Positions 40,661 through 53,800 of a stretch of 64,000 nucleotides of DNA are shown piece after piece; position 1 is the stretch's first letter, and the number at the start of each line of letters is the position of its first letter. The position numbers and the translations under genes are program-made. The DNA is from Udeniomyces pyricola (lineage: Eukaryota; Basidiomycota; Tremellomycetes; Cystofilobasidiales; Mrakiaceae). The DNA lies in the NCBI GenBank assembly GCA_039545295.1, contig BCIK01000002.1, positions 754,841 to 818,840 of the forward strand, written 5' to 3'. The notes beneath the pieces were generated by a model. The model was not told the origin of the DNA. It saw nothing but the letters and a program-made list of their open reading frames with translations, and made no database searches.

Positions 40661-42120
40661 ATGTCGACTTTGCAGGGCTCGTGCTACTGCGGCACCATTA
40701 CTTACACCCTCACCCGGGTCACACCGGAACAACAAGGGGGAATCTTGTGCCATTGCCGAGTAAGTTCAAAGATGGATCTTCAGCGCAGACAATGGATCGG
40801 TTGGTTGATTAATCATCAAGAGGACAGAATGACAGGCCCATCCAGAGAGACGGAAGGATAATCTCGAAAACATGTGTCACCCATCATGCCTATGCATCAG
40901 AGCCGACGGACAGACGACGTCACTAGACACCCTCAACTAACAACGATGAATAATGATTCACATTTACATCACATCTTGTTGGCTCAATCCTTCATGTTTT
41001 ATCCTTCTAATTCTTTTTGTCCTTCTTCTTCTTCTCTTGGGTTCCCATCGGGAGTAGACATGCCAGAAGATCCACACGGACCGAAGCTATAACTTGAAAC
41101 TCCAAAAGGATCAACTCAAGCTTGAAACAGGGGAACCAGCAGTCAGTAACCAGTCACTTGACACTCACTATCGGTAGTCGTATGATCGTTTCCACAATCT
41201 TTTACAGAGTCGGTCGGTCTTTCAAATCTTTGATAGACGGCGATCTGCTTGGATCATGACGTTTAGTCTTGTTCCGCTCTCCCAGTTCAGTCAATTGTCT
41301 GCGTTCAATGCTTGTACTTGTCGGATCTGATCATCTGTCGAAGGGACCGATCCCGCACCTGCTTCAACCTAGATGTTTCCCATCAATATTTCCTCTTTCT
41401 TTCCTCCCAAACGAACCTGATATCATTCTCCTTACTTCGTTCTCCCCGCCATTTTCGGCTACAGATGTACATTGACAAAGGGGCCGATTGCGGTAAAGCC
41501 ATCCACCGAGCGTTCTGTCAGAAATGCGGTGCCGCTCTTTACAGCCTTCCTGAATCCGCCTTGGACACAGTCTTCATCAAGGTGTGCCCATCTTTGAAAC
41601 GGTCCCGATAAAAAGGAAGAAAAGACCCTCACATGTCTGAATTTATGTCGCTGTATCCACTCATTCTTCTCATCCCATACCTCCATACGAATATCTAATC
41701 TATGTTTCATAGGTTGGGTCTCTCGACAACGCAAACGATATTAAACCCGTCGCCGAGATTTACGTTGACTCCACCATCTCTGGCCTCAAAACGTAAGGTT
41801 CTGGTGCAACTCACTCAGTTGTATACCAAGTCTTCATCTGTCTCTGTTCTTCTCATGATGACCATCCACGTTTCCCGTGTTTAACGATCCTGGATGACAC
41901 TTGCATCTCCACTTTGCTCGTCTTTTCGTATGATTATTAACTCGTTCTTTTGATGTTTTTTTTTTCTGACCAATCTCTCACCTCACCCCATTCCGCCGCA
42001 TCTCGAACCTGATGGTCCATCTGGCTCGTGACTCGTATGACTTCTGAACGTAACAGCAACAAAACACTCGAGATCAAACACTTCGAAGGCATGATGGCTA
42101 AAGAGGTCGACTCATACTAA
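40661..42120 (+). CDS. GFA/CENP-V zinc-fold protein (formaldehyde-activating enzyme family)
   Basis: Five exons give 147 residues: 40661-40759, 41058-41141, 41465-41581, 41713-41792 and 42057-42120. The GFA domain (Mss4-like fold) holds a structural and a catalytic-site zinc through cysteines. Here they are GSCYCGTI (residues 7-12), CHCRTC spanning the first splice junction, and FCQKCGAALY in exon 3. This pattern and the small size match the family. Bacterial Gfa was linked to the formaldehyde-glutathione adduct, but most fungal members have no proven substrate, so I claim only the fold. Two of the four introns are more than 260 bp, long for this window. The gene has a good TATA box and an upstream palindrome. 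Confidence 0.9.
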
Positions 42121-42616
42121 ACCAGCCGTTGCGTTCGTTGGTCAGCTCTGCTTCCAACAACGACACCCCCGACGCCCATCGACCGTATTTTCGCGTGTTA
42201 TTGTTCTTCCGTCAGTGTCATAGCGAGGTGGGTAGGGAAGAGAAAGGAAGAAGGGGCTCCATGCTTGAACTAGTAGTTTTGATTTGTTATGTCTTTAGTG
42301 AGGTTGATCAGAGGGTTTGACACGAGCGATTCAGTTGAAGTCGGGTGATGATGGAAAAAAGCAAGCCAAGAATCGGATCAGGGTCGAGATATCGACCTGA
42401 TTATTCAGGAACGGTGGTGCATCAAGGTGCGAAGTAAAACGTGTCACTATGGAACGAGGACATGAAGAGGAGGGGAGTGGGGAGCGCTGACATTCAAATC
42501 ACACGATCACAACTCCGGCTGTTAGTGACGTTGATAAATGATATTATGAGCAACTGATAGTAATTAGCTCCTTCAAGGCCGCGCATGCATATACATATAT
42601 GTATACATAATCACGA
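42121..42616. other. convergent intergenic region with AT palindrome
   Basis: This lies between the convergent GFA-type and RING genes. The 16-bp perfect palindrome TATACATATATGTATA at 42590-42605 sits only 12 bp past the RING stop codon and could serve as a 3'-end element for that transcript. No gene was seen. Confidence 0.5.
42590..42605. terminator. palindromic TATACATATATGTATA 3'-end element
   Basis: This is a perfect 16-bp inverted repeat built from TATATA/TATGTA words, which in budding yeast act as polyadenylation efficiency elements. It lies immediately downstream of the RING gene on the minus strand. The role is inferred. Confidence 0.35.
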
Positions 42617-45600
42617 TCATACATCTTCTTCAACCACTTGAGCCCGACACACTGGACATCTGCTCCGGAAGGAAGATTTGCCGATAAAGAGGAAGAAGAA
42701 GAGGAAAGGCAATGAGAAAGACAGTCAGGAGTCGAACGGAGGAAACGTCAAAACAGTTTACAGGATGGGAGAGAGGAACGTACCTCTTGCTCTCACGGAA
42801 CCAGCTTTCAGCTGTATCGCGTTGATGCCAATCACATCCGATACGGCATGAATCGAAACCAGAACAAAAGAGTCCAGCCAAGGAAACGAAGAGGGGAAAG
42901 TGTGCACGATCCGTCAGTTTGGTCCATCCATGACACTTGAGTCGAGTCAAGAGTCAGGACAGATGGGATGGGTACACATGTTGATGACTCACCACATTTC
43001 AAACAGCCAAGATGACCACATCCTGGGACGCTTCTTCCTCTCCCCGGTATAGATCCAACCCGCTCCTCATGGTGTCGCTCTCCCTCATCTTCTTCATTCA
43101 CACCCTCCTCCTCACCTCTCCCTCCGTCCGCCTCAAACCCGCGCAACATCATACCTCCTCCATCGCCTCCACCATCTTCTCGCGCACGGTCACCGCCCCC
43201 TTCCGCTCTCAACTCATCCACCCCTTTTCCCGACGTCCCTATCAAGCCGACTGCGACCTCACCCTTCTTGAACACGCTCATGCACCCAAACATGCATCGG
43301 TCAACCCGCCTGGCGCCGAGATCGGGGCAGGAAAGCTTGATCTTGACTTTGCCTTCTTTCGTCGTCCGTCGGGAGACTTCGGCGATCGTCCCTCGGGCAA
43401 GCGAGGCGACCTCGGTCGGGCTGAGACCGGGCGGACGGGAGGGACCAAGGAAAGTCTGGAGGAGGGTCGCCGCCTGGATAGAAGATCCAACCCAAGAAAA
43501 CGATGATTGAAGGGAAAAAAATGAGATAGAAAACAAAGAGGTAGATGGATGGGTCAGCACAAAAGGGAAGAACTGGAAAAAAGGAAACAAACGAACAAAA
43601 AAAAATGGAAGAAGAAGAAGCATATAGGCTTTTGGAGTTACCTCGTAATGTGATGCTGAATCGAGGCGAGAGACGAGCAAATCTATCGAACGGACAAGTC
43701 ATCAAATTCCGGGAAACAAAGTCAGGGTGGGGCACAAAGCAAGTGCCGACATATTGGAAACCGAACGGGAAATAGGAGTAGAGCCCTTACCGAGATCAGT
43801 GTACTCAAACTCAGGTTGCTGAGACTGCTGTGGTTGCGGGTCCATTGCGGGAGGGTCTTGCGGCCTCAATTCGATGGGATCGCTTGCGGGAACTGGAGGT
43901 ACACTTTGGGCCGGTGATGAATGCGAACGTTGTTCAGGAGCTGTAGGTGGTATCGAGTTCATTGGTCGTCGCTCAGTCCGTGGCTCCGGTAGATCCCGCT
44001 GAAGGGGTTGAGAAGCCGCCCAAGTCTCGGCAACTCGAGCCGAGGAAGTGGAGGTGGACGGCAAGGGGATAGATTGACTCGGCTCTGGTGATCTATTGAC
44101 TATGTCGTCTACCGGCAGGAAAGTTGTCTGGGAAGATCGCAGCCGTTCATCTGCCTGCCGGTGCTGACTTGGTCGAGGGGGAAGGGGAGGCAACGGTCTC
44201 GCTCCGACAGGTCGTTCTCCTCTTCCAGCAAGCTGGGCCTCGGCCCGTCTCCTCTCGGCCAGCAGCCGCTCTTCGTCCTCCACTAACTCGCGCAAGGAGA
44301 TGGGTTCCGAGTTGGAAATTCTCGTTCGGGATGAGTTAGTCCGAGACGCAACAGCAGAAAAAGGGATGGAGACAGGTGGATGGGTATCAATCCCGCCGGT
44401 CAAAGGTAGGTGCTCAGCACTGGAGTTGGCACTAGGGATTTCGAAGAAAGAAGACGAGACTGAGAGGGTCGAAGTAGCTCGGAGGAGGGGCATACGAGAT
44501 GGAGGAGCAGGAAGAGACGTGGTGGAAGTGTTGTTGCTTCCTGTAAGAGAAGATAGTCGGGATGAGCGAGGTGGGGGCGAAGGAGGAGCTGGTCGGTGAC
44601 TGGACAAGGAGTTTGTTCGAAGTGAAGGAGGGGGCGGTGATGGTGGTAGTGGTGCGGGATAGTTGATTCGAGGAGTAGTCCGAGGTGGATAGGATATCAA
44701 TGAAGAGGGTCGACGTGGAGGTGGGGGCGGTGGTGGACGATCTGTCCGGATTTGGGGAGGGGCAGGAACAGTTTGGATGGACGGATGAGATGGCACAGCC
44801 GGTCGAATGGGCAGATTCGGAGGAGAGGGTAAGCTTGGAGGCGGTGGGGGCGCTCGTCGTCTGAGTTCAGCAGGTTTTGGTGGTGGCGGTGGTGGCGGTC
44901 GAGTGCGGGCCCGAGAAATAGGTACCTCTGGTGGGGACGCCATGGAAGCAAGGTTTGTCGAAGCGGCGTGGGAGGGTGGACTCGCTGCTTGAGCCAGTGA
45001 ATGGCCTGGTTGAAGTTCAAGGCTGGACGGTACAATGAGGGGAGGAGTTACTGCAATTGCCGAGGACGGACCCGCCTGGGGAACATCATCGAACTCGTCA
45101 GATTGGGAGGTTAAGGACGTCGCCACGCGATAACCTTGCGCAGCGAGATTAATTGGAACAGTGTGTAGTGTTGATGGTTGATTAGACCCATGATAAGAGG
45201 ATGGGGCCGGTGAAGACTCGTGATCCTTAATTGCATTGCGATAGACGGCTTGGGCGGAAGAAGGAATGGAAGATGCGGTAGCTGTAGCAGACGTCGAACG
45301 TGAAATGGCTACCGTCGGTGGGAGAGCTGAAGAAACCGTCACCTCACGAGATGGAGGGACGGATAGTGGTATAGAGGTGTTGATATGTTCGTCGGTCACA
45401 GCAGGCACAGCGGCTGGAGAGGATGCAACCGGCGTGCGTGGAGAGGTTTGCTGGAGTGCGGCACGACGTTGAGCAGCGGCTGCTGCGGCCTCGCGCGGTG
45501 TCAAGGTAGGTTCGGTCGAAGCTGGAGTGGATGTGATAGGAGGCGATGCAAGTGGTGCAGCTGGGTCAGGGGTTAACGACGAAATTTGGTTGGAATTCTG

Positions 45601-47232
45601 TTGTGCTGTATGTCGCCCAGCCGGCTCGGTGGCCTCATCCTCGACCTTGATGAAAGCCTGCATCCTCCGAATCCTATCTTCAAATCCAACTCCTTCTTCG
45701 ACCAGACGATTCCACATGACCTGGGCACTAGAGACCGTAGCTGTATTCGGTTCGTCAGAGGGATAAACCCGGGATGAAGAAGGCGAGGGCGATTTAGTTG
45801 GAGTCAAGGCTTGACGAGGAGACGGAGGTGACCCAACTACGCGAGATGGAAAAGAAAGAGTGAGGTCGAGATTGCTATCGGAAAATGCGATGGGGGGGAG
45901 CGTGAAGGTGGATGACAATTCTTGAGAGGGATTGATGGATGGGGTTTGTTCTGGGGCCGGTGAAATGGCCGTGACTTGGCTCGAGTTTAGCGACGGATGG
46001 GAGTTGGCGGAAGAAGCAGCAAGGGGTGAGGATGCAGTTGATGGAACGACCCCCGATGAGAGTAACGTTCGGGGAGGAAGTAGTGCGTCAGAACATATCG
46101 AAGTATCTTGATGTGATTCTGTAGGAAATGCATCGGTCTGCGGAGGCGTTGACCTTAGACTTTCAAAGGTAGGGGGAGGGCTCCTCGAATCGGCCTGGTT
46201 GGTATTTGAGGTCAGATCGGGAGGCGAGGCAGCAGGAATCAAGGATGCAGAGGAAGATGACGCATCCTGGGATGGAGGCTCTTCAGGACGATTGGCAGGT
46301 GGTGTATATGAAGGAGGAAGGGTGGCTGTCCTCGTGAGGCTGGAGACGTCTGCTACGCTCGGAATGGGATCCGCAGGCGGAACGGGCGTTTGCCACGTCA
46401 TTATCGGCGGGCGCGTAGAGGTGATGGAGTCGTGATATGATGGAGGAGCTAGGGATGTAGATATATCTGGTACGGTGGCCGTATCTTGCTCAATGTCTAT
46501 GCGGTGCCAGAGAACATGAAGATGAGGATAAAGGTCAGTGTTGAATTCCTCTGAGGTGCGATGCCCTGATCACGTTCAGTCCGTACCTTCCTGCACGTTG
46601 AACCGCCGCATCGACGCGCCTCTGACCAGTCCGCCTGTCCGTAACCCCGGCGATTCATCTCCTTGTATAGTCCCTCGAGCTTCTGCAGCTGCGGCTCGGA
46701 CCCTTGCTCGTCTTAGTCGCTCTTCCCTCGTCGTACCGACCGTTCGGCCGACCGGGGGGCTACCGCTAACCGTGGAGAGCTGGACAATGCTATGACTCGG
46801 CTCGGTATCGAACGTGTCGTCTTCCTCTGTATCTCTGGACTGTCTCCTTCCAAAGGCTGGTGGCTCCTCCAAGGCTGAGCCGAGAGAGCTAGTCCCGCTG
46901 GGACCCCCAAGGGTAGTTGCAGCTGATGTTCCAGCCACGATGCCATCTTGCCTGATGCGCTTCTTCTTCTTGCCATGCCTGTCAAGAACGACGGTCTCTG
47001 TGATAGGTCTGGCGCTGCTCGCACTGGTCAATCCAGGAACGGGACTCGCAGTCCGGCCGGCTCGGACGCGAGCAAGGTTGGGAGGAGGGACAAGGGTCGT
47101 CTGGCCGTAGAAGTTGCGGATGTTGGATTCGTATTGAGGCTGGTTGGTGGAGTCGGCGCGCAGGCCGCGGGAGTTTCGCGGTCGATGGGGTTGGAGAAGA
47201 GGATGATGAAGCTCCTCCGGTAGCGAGGGCAT
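42617..47232 (-). CDS. large proline-rich RING-finger protein (putative E3 ligase)
   Basis: The ATG at 47232 starts an exon of about 660 bp, followed by a huge exon of roughly 2.7 kb (to about 43787) that is Ser/Pro-rich with polyproline runs (PPPPPPKPAELRRR, PPPPPPRRPSS), likely SH3/WW or profilin ligands. A small exon near 43650-43690 gives DLLVSRLDSASHYE; the next starts GSSIQAATLLQTFLGPSRP. The RING is at the C-terminus. CMFGC may be the first cysteine pair, then 87 Gly/Glu-rich residues, then PGCGHLGCLKC spliced to AESWFRESKRCPVCRAQV and a short acidic end. Cys-x-His-xx-Cys-xx-Cys...Cys-Pro-Val-Cys is a good C3HC4 second half. A role as ubiquitin ligase is inferred from the RING. The gene is divergent from the cutinase. 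Confidence 0.8.
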
Positions 47233-47401
47233 GGCGAGGTGACCAGATGCGAAGAGAGAGACGCGAAGCTAAGGACGTTGTGGGTGGATGAGGTTGTTGG
47301 GCGGTAGGGATGTAGGCGATGTAGGCGATGTATGTACGCGGGTGTAGCAGGCTGTGGCATACCGTACATGCATGACGTCGTCGTCCGGTTCCAACGACGT
47401 A

Positions 47402-47429
47402 CATGATATATACATATATATATATCATG
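47402..47429. repeat. inverted repeat with 10-bp arms
   Basis: CATGATATAT and ATATATCATG are perfect inverted arms with an 8-bp spacer, 170 bp upstream of the RING gene ATG. Possible regulatory site or hairpin. Confidence 0.6.
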
Positions 47430-48735
47430 CGCCATCATGCACGTATAGTCTGTTGGCCTGGGTTATGTTTCGTTTCTCTTCATGCATAGATAGCTTATAG
47501 TCGACCTACCAGCCCCACAGATGGTTTTAGTAAATGTATGTTCTCGGCGACGAAACGTCTGAACACGCACACATAGACGTATATATACGACGTATAATAT
47601 CATGATCAATATCGACGGCAACTAGCCACGTTCGATATCCATCAGCTTCGGAACATATATCAACGCCGTTCTCAGTCCAACCAATCGATCGCGCATGTAT
47701 ATACACTACATATCTTACTCTCTCACGTCGAACCCGTCCTCGCTCTGCTTCAATTCGGTGGTTGGCTATGTATACTCTACTATCGGTGCGTTCGCAGCAC
47801 CCTTGGCATGGCCATTCGGATCAACATCGAAGCCCTTTCCAGGTTTCCTTACCGGATCAATGTCAGATTGACGCCCGTGCGTCGCGAGCCGTCATGTCAG
47901 CCACAATCAAACGAAGCGCAGGAAATCCTAGTTGACCAGCTACGTAGAGGTCGTAAGGAAGAGAAGGGCTCCGCCTCACTTAACGTGGTCGAGTATCCAG
48001 GTTGCTTGGCGTAACATACTGCGCGCAGGCGAGAGCTGTAATCATGACGTACCTGTTCTTTTGTCTTTAGCTTCAACTCGCGGGGTGATGCCACGTCGTC
48101 ATCGGCTCGTCGAATATGCGGCTATTACTCTACGTCTGGCTGATAGAAAGAGGCTCGGTCAACACGATTGCCGGTACAACCGAGCAGAGGCGTCACCCAA
48201 AATTTGTGTCAATTCAGATCACCGCATGATGGCGATCTTAGCGCGTAAATCCAAGACACAATGGCCGGATAGGTGAGTCTCTCCACTGCAGGTAATCAAG
48301 ACAGCATAACAAATCTACTCTCCAAGCTCACCAACTTAGGCTCGTATTGGTGTGTTCCCTCTCGGATTGATATCAGGAAGTGCACGTGCAGGATCTCTAT
48401 ACGCTTCCATGCATCTCGGCGGCACGATCGCTAGACAATCGCCCGTACGTGCCTGGGCTGTTTGACCAGCTTCTATATATTATCGATCCATAGATCGCCC
48501 TTCTCGGCCATAGCTATAGTCCCTTTTGCTTCAAACTAAACTGATATTTGTCCTATGTTCCTGTCCGCATGATGCACCTATCTAGTGCCCTTTCGGTCAA
48601 AGATACAGTGCTAAGACTTATGGGTTCTTCATATAATTGGGGTCCCCGGTACCCAGCCGATTTCTGGCCTCCCGCAAGCGATTCGTGCTCCAGCCCAATA
48701 CCGAAAGGCACCACTCATACACAAGCCCGGTTTGG

Positions 48736-48743
48736 TATATAAA
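48736..48743 (+). promoter_or_regulatory. TATA box of the cutinase gene
   Basis: TATATAAA followed by A-rich sequence lies about 190 bp before the ATG at 48928. Typical core promoter appearance for an inducible secreted enzyme. Confidence 0.5.
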
Positions 48744-48927
48744 AAAATTGACTACATCATACGGGCCAATATATTGCTCACAAGACATACTCTATTCTGT
48801 CGCTGCTATAAACGCCCCCGACAAATCAGACTGGCTTTTTTCTATCCATCATCCCACTTCTTCACCTGCTCCGTTACTTCACTCCACTTTCCTCACCTTT
48901 AGCCTCTATCATCAAGGCCCTTTCCTC

Positions 48928-50235
48928 ATGCTCTTCTCTTCCCTTGCCATCGTTGCTCTGGCTGCTTTATCGGTCAGTGCCGCACCTGTCGCAGAGGTAC
49001 AGGACATCGACAAGAGGGCCACTTGCGTCTCGGTTAGTCGTCGTTTCCGTTGTATTTCTTTTTGCTCGAGAAACCCTAGCGCCCTAGCCCTAACTTCTGG
49101 TTGCTATACTCGCATTCATCTTAGGGCAACGCAGTTCATATCATCGTCGCTCGTGCATCAACCGAGCCACAGGGTGAAGGTATTCTTGCTTCCGTCTCGT
49201 CGAGCGTCAAAAAACAGCTTCCAGGTAAACTAGGGTTTTACTTGGATATTCCCTTTTTCTTTTTTATACGCAGGCAAAAAGTTGATGTAGAAGGTTGCCT
49301 GACTCTGTCTCTATCTACACCAGGATCGGACTCAGTTGCCGTTGTTTATCCAGCTCTCCTAAGCCCGTACATCACTTCCGAGACCACTGGCTCTAGGGCA
49401 ATGGCAAGCCTGGTGGATAGCTACAGTGGGCAATACTCTTTTCTCGACCATTGAACGTTACGCTGTGAAAGCGATGACTCAAGCTGATTATACTAACCTT
49501 TTTTGGCCCGAAACCCGAACTTGAACCCTTTTAGGCGCGTCGTGCCCCGATTCAAAGATTGTCCTTATGGGGTACTCCCAGGGGGCCCAGGTCGTTGGGG
49601 ACGTGCTTAACGGCGTCACAGGTGTCGTGAGCGCTACAACCGCAAAGAATAGTAAGTCGTACATCATAATTGAGGATTTTCCTGAGCTACCTATCAGGTT
49701 TACTACTACACAAGGCATCTTGAAACTCATCATGTACTCATTATTCATTTTCCATCTCCCTCGTTCTCCCACCTTGCTTGGTCAGTTGTTGCTGTCATCC
49801 AAATGGGCGATCCTTCCCACAAGGTCGGCGTTGCGGGTAACGAAGGGACCAGCATCAGAAACGGTGTAAGTATCTCTTTTAATTTCCCCTTTATTCCCCT
49901 CTATAGCTTCGTATTTTCGGTAGCTGACGCTATGCAAGGATGACATCGAATGCAGCTCTTCCCTCGACGAGATTCTTCCAAGACCGCCAATTTCGCCGTG
50001 CAGGCGTATTGTGACACGTTGGACACTTTCTGCGACTCAGGCTTCTCGACCGCTGTCCATCTCTCGTGAGTAGTAGAGTGCTGATTTGACGGTCGCCCTC
50101 GATACTCAATCTCGTCTGGCTCCCCTTTGATATCGATGATCGAGAGACTCATGTGCTTGTCTTTCCTCCGTCAGATACATCCAACGGTATGGATCGGCTG
50201 CTGCATCCTACGTCGTCGGCAAGGCCACCGCTTGA
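48928..50235 (+). CDS. secreted cutinase-family serine esterase
   Basis: Seven exons give 224 residues: 48928-49032, 49125-49224, 49324-49425, 49535-49651, 49786-49865, 49956-50065 and 50175-50235. The signal peptide is MLFSSLAIVALAALSVSAA, followed by a short propeptide ending in the dibasic site IDKR before ATCVS. The fold is the alpha/beta-hydrolase cutinase: VHIIVARASTEPQGEG, then CPDSKIVLMGYSQGAQ with the nucleophile serine in GYSQG, then YCDTLDTFCDSG with the acid Asp between paired cysteines, and the catalytic His in TAVHLSY. Cutinases hydrolyse cutin polyester; acetylxylan esterases are sister enzymes, so substrate remains open. The gene is a single-domain enzyme of the usual size. 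Confidence 0.93.
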
Positions 50236-50852
50236 ACCAGGCCGATAAGTATGGTACCGACTGCGCACACATGTATATATTCATCTTCAAAATCCATGCT
50301 TTTCTAGTATGTTGTCATACTTGTGTATTCAACGTCGTCTTCTTGCTCTTCTTGTGTTATAGGTTGTCGCCCGGACCTTTTGTTTCTCATAGATCTTTAT
50401 TCACTGTAAACTTCCTTACTAATCGTACTCGATTAGCGTTTGGTACGCAGGATGCACTATGATATGACTGATTGAAGGTGGACGGAAGGATGTGGTAAAA
50501 CTAGAAAATCACCTGCAATATGCCTGAGCGTCGACGGAAAACATCAGCTGAGATCCAGCCTGCGACCGTCTGCGTGGACTGATGAGATTAATGTACTACG
50601 TTTTGATCCAAGGCTGGACGTGTCGCATGCCGAGGGCGATGATATCAATATGATGGAGAGGTTTGAACTCCCGCAGTCTGATGGAAATAGTCGGGCTTGG
50701 ACTTTTTGTATCGCCTGCCCGCCAAGTGTTCTCAACCATCTTTTCCTTGTCGCTTTTGCATGGCTCTTCCTTGGCCTTTCTCTCCTGCTCTCTTCGTCTC
50801 TCTATACCCGCCTGCAAAGTCTGGCCGACCATCACCCGTCAATCTCTTTGCC
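50236..50852. other. intergenic spacer upstream of the KRE6-type gene
   Basis: This contains the cutinase 3' region and the leader of the next gene. The reading frame of the next gene is open upstream to 50697, so the exact start is not fixed by a stop codon. No separate gene was seen. Confidence 0.5.
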
Positions 50853-53800
50853 ATGCTCCCGTCGTCTTCGCCTCCCCGACACGAGTACGTCGCTCGTAAC
50901 GGCAATCGGTATTCGCCGAACCGCTCCTCTATCGCATCTTCTCTCCAAACCAGCACCAACACCATCTCTCCGACAGGCACCAACAACCACTCCTATAATT
51001 CTCACGGTCGAACCACCTCGACTTCCTCGCTTGTGCCAACTCCAACAGAGAGGATCCAGTCCAACCCTCATTGGAACGCCTTGCTCATTCAATCGGGCAC
51101 GCACGAAGACGACGAAGAAGACTGGCTACACGACCTTCGGCCGGGCGAGAAGGTCGACGAAGTCGGGGATGGTCGCAGGGGAGGCACTGTCTTTACCTCG
51201 CGTGGGATCACCAACGTTGGATGCATGGTACTTCTTGTTGTGGCTTTGTTGACGCTCTTGTACGTCGAGGTTTTTTTTTCTTCTTTGCTTTTCTCTTTGA
51301 AGTATCAAGAGAGATATATGGACTGACACATGATTGAGGCTTCTACTGATTTCGATGTGCGCAGTGCAGGTTACCCTATTATTGCTGAAGTCACCCAACG
51401 TTCGATCCGACCCACTGGAAGCTTTAAGTGAGTTGTTCAGTTATGTATATATATTATTCGGCATGATATCTTGGCAGCTGACGACGCTTCTCGACTACCT
51501 CGTCTTTAGTCTTGGAGGTGTCAATGGATCCGGTCAAGTTCCAGAAATGATTGGCCAATTTGGACTAATCGACCCTGATACACCCCAGTCGGCTTATACT
51601 CGGACTGGTGCGTATCAGATAGGTCTTGTTTCGTTCTTATCTCCCCACCTCATCATGTGTGAAAGCAAGATAACTGATTGCAGAATTCTAAACGTGGTCG
51701 AATTTCTTTTTCTAGGTCTCACGGGTAGCAACGCAGGCGTTGAGTTTGAACTCGTTTGGTCCGATGAATTCGAGACGGATGGCCGAACCTTCTTCCCAGG
51801 AGACGACCCCTACTGGGAGGCTGTTGACTTGCATTAGTACGTGAGCTGCAGTGGGCTTGTCATTAGGACTCTGTGCGCGATGCTGACATCTCCAGGGCTC
51901 ATCCTTGGACCGTTGTAGTTGGGGAACCAGTAAGTCCAAAGGGATAATGTTGCTCACTTACTATGTACTGATGACACAGTAGAGCAGGAATTGAGCTAAT
52001 CTGTTTATCACGTTGATTCTTGTAGATAACCTGGAATGGTATGATCCACGAGCAGTCACAACGGCAAACGGTTCTCTCGTCTTCATGCTCGACCAAGTAT
52101 CAGGTCGGCACTTCTTTCGCAGCTTTAGTTTTTTTTTTTTTTTTTTTTTTTTGAACCCTCCTGACTTTTTACCTCGATCTTATCAACCCCTTGCTCGTTT
52201 CTTTCCAGACCCCTCTAAAAACCACGATCTAGACTATATCGGTGGCATGGTTTCGACCTGGAATAAGTTTTGCTTTACCGGTGGCTATCTCGAGGCGAGC
52301 GTTCGCCTCCCAGGTGCGAACGACGTCCAAGGGCTTTGGCCAGCCGTCTGGTCGATGGGTAACCTCGGTCGGGCCGGGTACGGAGGGAGCCTAGATGGCA
52401 TGTGGCCCTACACGTCAGTCTTCCGATGAGACAGATCTCTTTGATACTCTGTTGACAAGACTGAGCTGACTGTTTTGAGATTATGTTCACCGTGCCGGTC
52501 CCTATGTTAGATATGATGCTTGCGAGTACGTATGTCGAGTACGTTATCAAAGTCGAGAACTTCGTATATTGACTCATGACTGATATCATCCTCATTCCGC
52601 CCTTCACTCTTCTCTCTTTCAGCGTTGGAACGCTGCCCAATCAGACATACGACGGTCTCCCTCGAGCAGCAACAACCTCGGGAGCTGAAGAAAACGACGG
52701 CGTGTTATCCTATCTTCCTGGTCAACGACTGAGTGCTTGTACATGTCCCGACGATCCCTCGCATCCGGGGCCCAAGCGATCCGATGGCACATGGGGTACT
52801 TAGACTGTTCATTCAAAAGTGTCGACCAGATAGTCTCCTTAGGTAGCTGGCTATGCTGACTCTTAGTTTTCCCTGTCTGGACCGTAGTCGGAAGAGCTGC
52901 ACCGGAGATTGACGTATTCGAAGCTCAGGTCGGAGATGGCCTTGGTCACGTCTCCATGTCTTTACAAGCTGCTCCATTTGACGACGCATATCAGTAAGTA
53001 CCCAAGGCACTCCGTCTGAGATCCTGCGACGCCCACTGCTGACGCGATTTTTTGACGACACACCACTCTATCGCCTAAACCGCTGTAGGTTCTCCAATAC
53101 GTCCACCGATTACACCATTTACGATCCCACTCAAGCCCATCTTAATTCTTACAAAGGTGGTCTCACCCAGCAGAGTCTCTCTTCCGTGGTGCAAACCGAT
53201 CAAGAGTGCTACGAACGACCTTCAACGGGGGGCGTTGGTTGCTTCGATTCGTATGGATTTGAATACAAACCTAAAGAATACATCACTTGGACCGTCGGAA
53301 ACAAACCCGGTACGAGTTTATCTATTCTTTCTTCCACAACTGAATTGGCTTCCTTCTGTTTGATTATCGTGGAAATCTTTCCAAGATTTGTGGTTTGCTC
53401 ACCGAGCCCCAAAAACGTTCCAAACTTGTTGTCTTTGGCTTCGATATGCTAGCTTGGACTATCTTACAAAGTGCAACTCAACCCAACCCTCGAACACAAG
53501 TCTCGACCCGGCTTATACCCCCGGAGCCTCTCTACATCATCGCCAACTTGGGAATCTCCCTCAACTTTGGAGCGGTCGATTTCGATCGACTGGCAGCTAT
53601 GTGGCCGGTTCACATGGAGATCGAGTCAGTTCATGCAATCGCTTCTCTCCTTCCCTTGATTTTTTGTCGCCGGTCCTCCATTCACTAAGTCCTAACGAAT
53701 CACTTACCTCACCTTTCGTCCTCATGCATCCTGCTCAGTTATATTCGGGTGTATCAGCCTGCAGGCGAACGCAACATCGGATGTGATCCTGAGGACTACC

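Larger units (their letters stand above)
47233..48927. other. divergent intergenic region, RING gene and cutinase promoters
   Basis: This is 1.7 kb of AT-richer sequence. It contains an inverted repeat with 10-bp arms (47402-47411 and 47420-47429), a CGTATATATACG palindrome at 47578-47589, and further TATATA blocks. Short open frames (47808-48014, 47932-48276) have no recognisable features. The right end is the cutinase promoter. Confidence 0.5.

Noticed and set aside
43012..43506. 164-codon plus-strand frame
   Set aside because: It is antisense to the RING-coding exon, whose protein has real zinc-ligand motifs.
47808..48276. short frames in the RING-cutinase spacer, considered as transposon remnants
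   Set aside because: I found no terminal repeats, target duplication or transposase-like motif.
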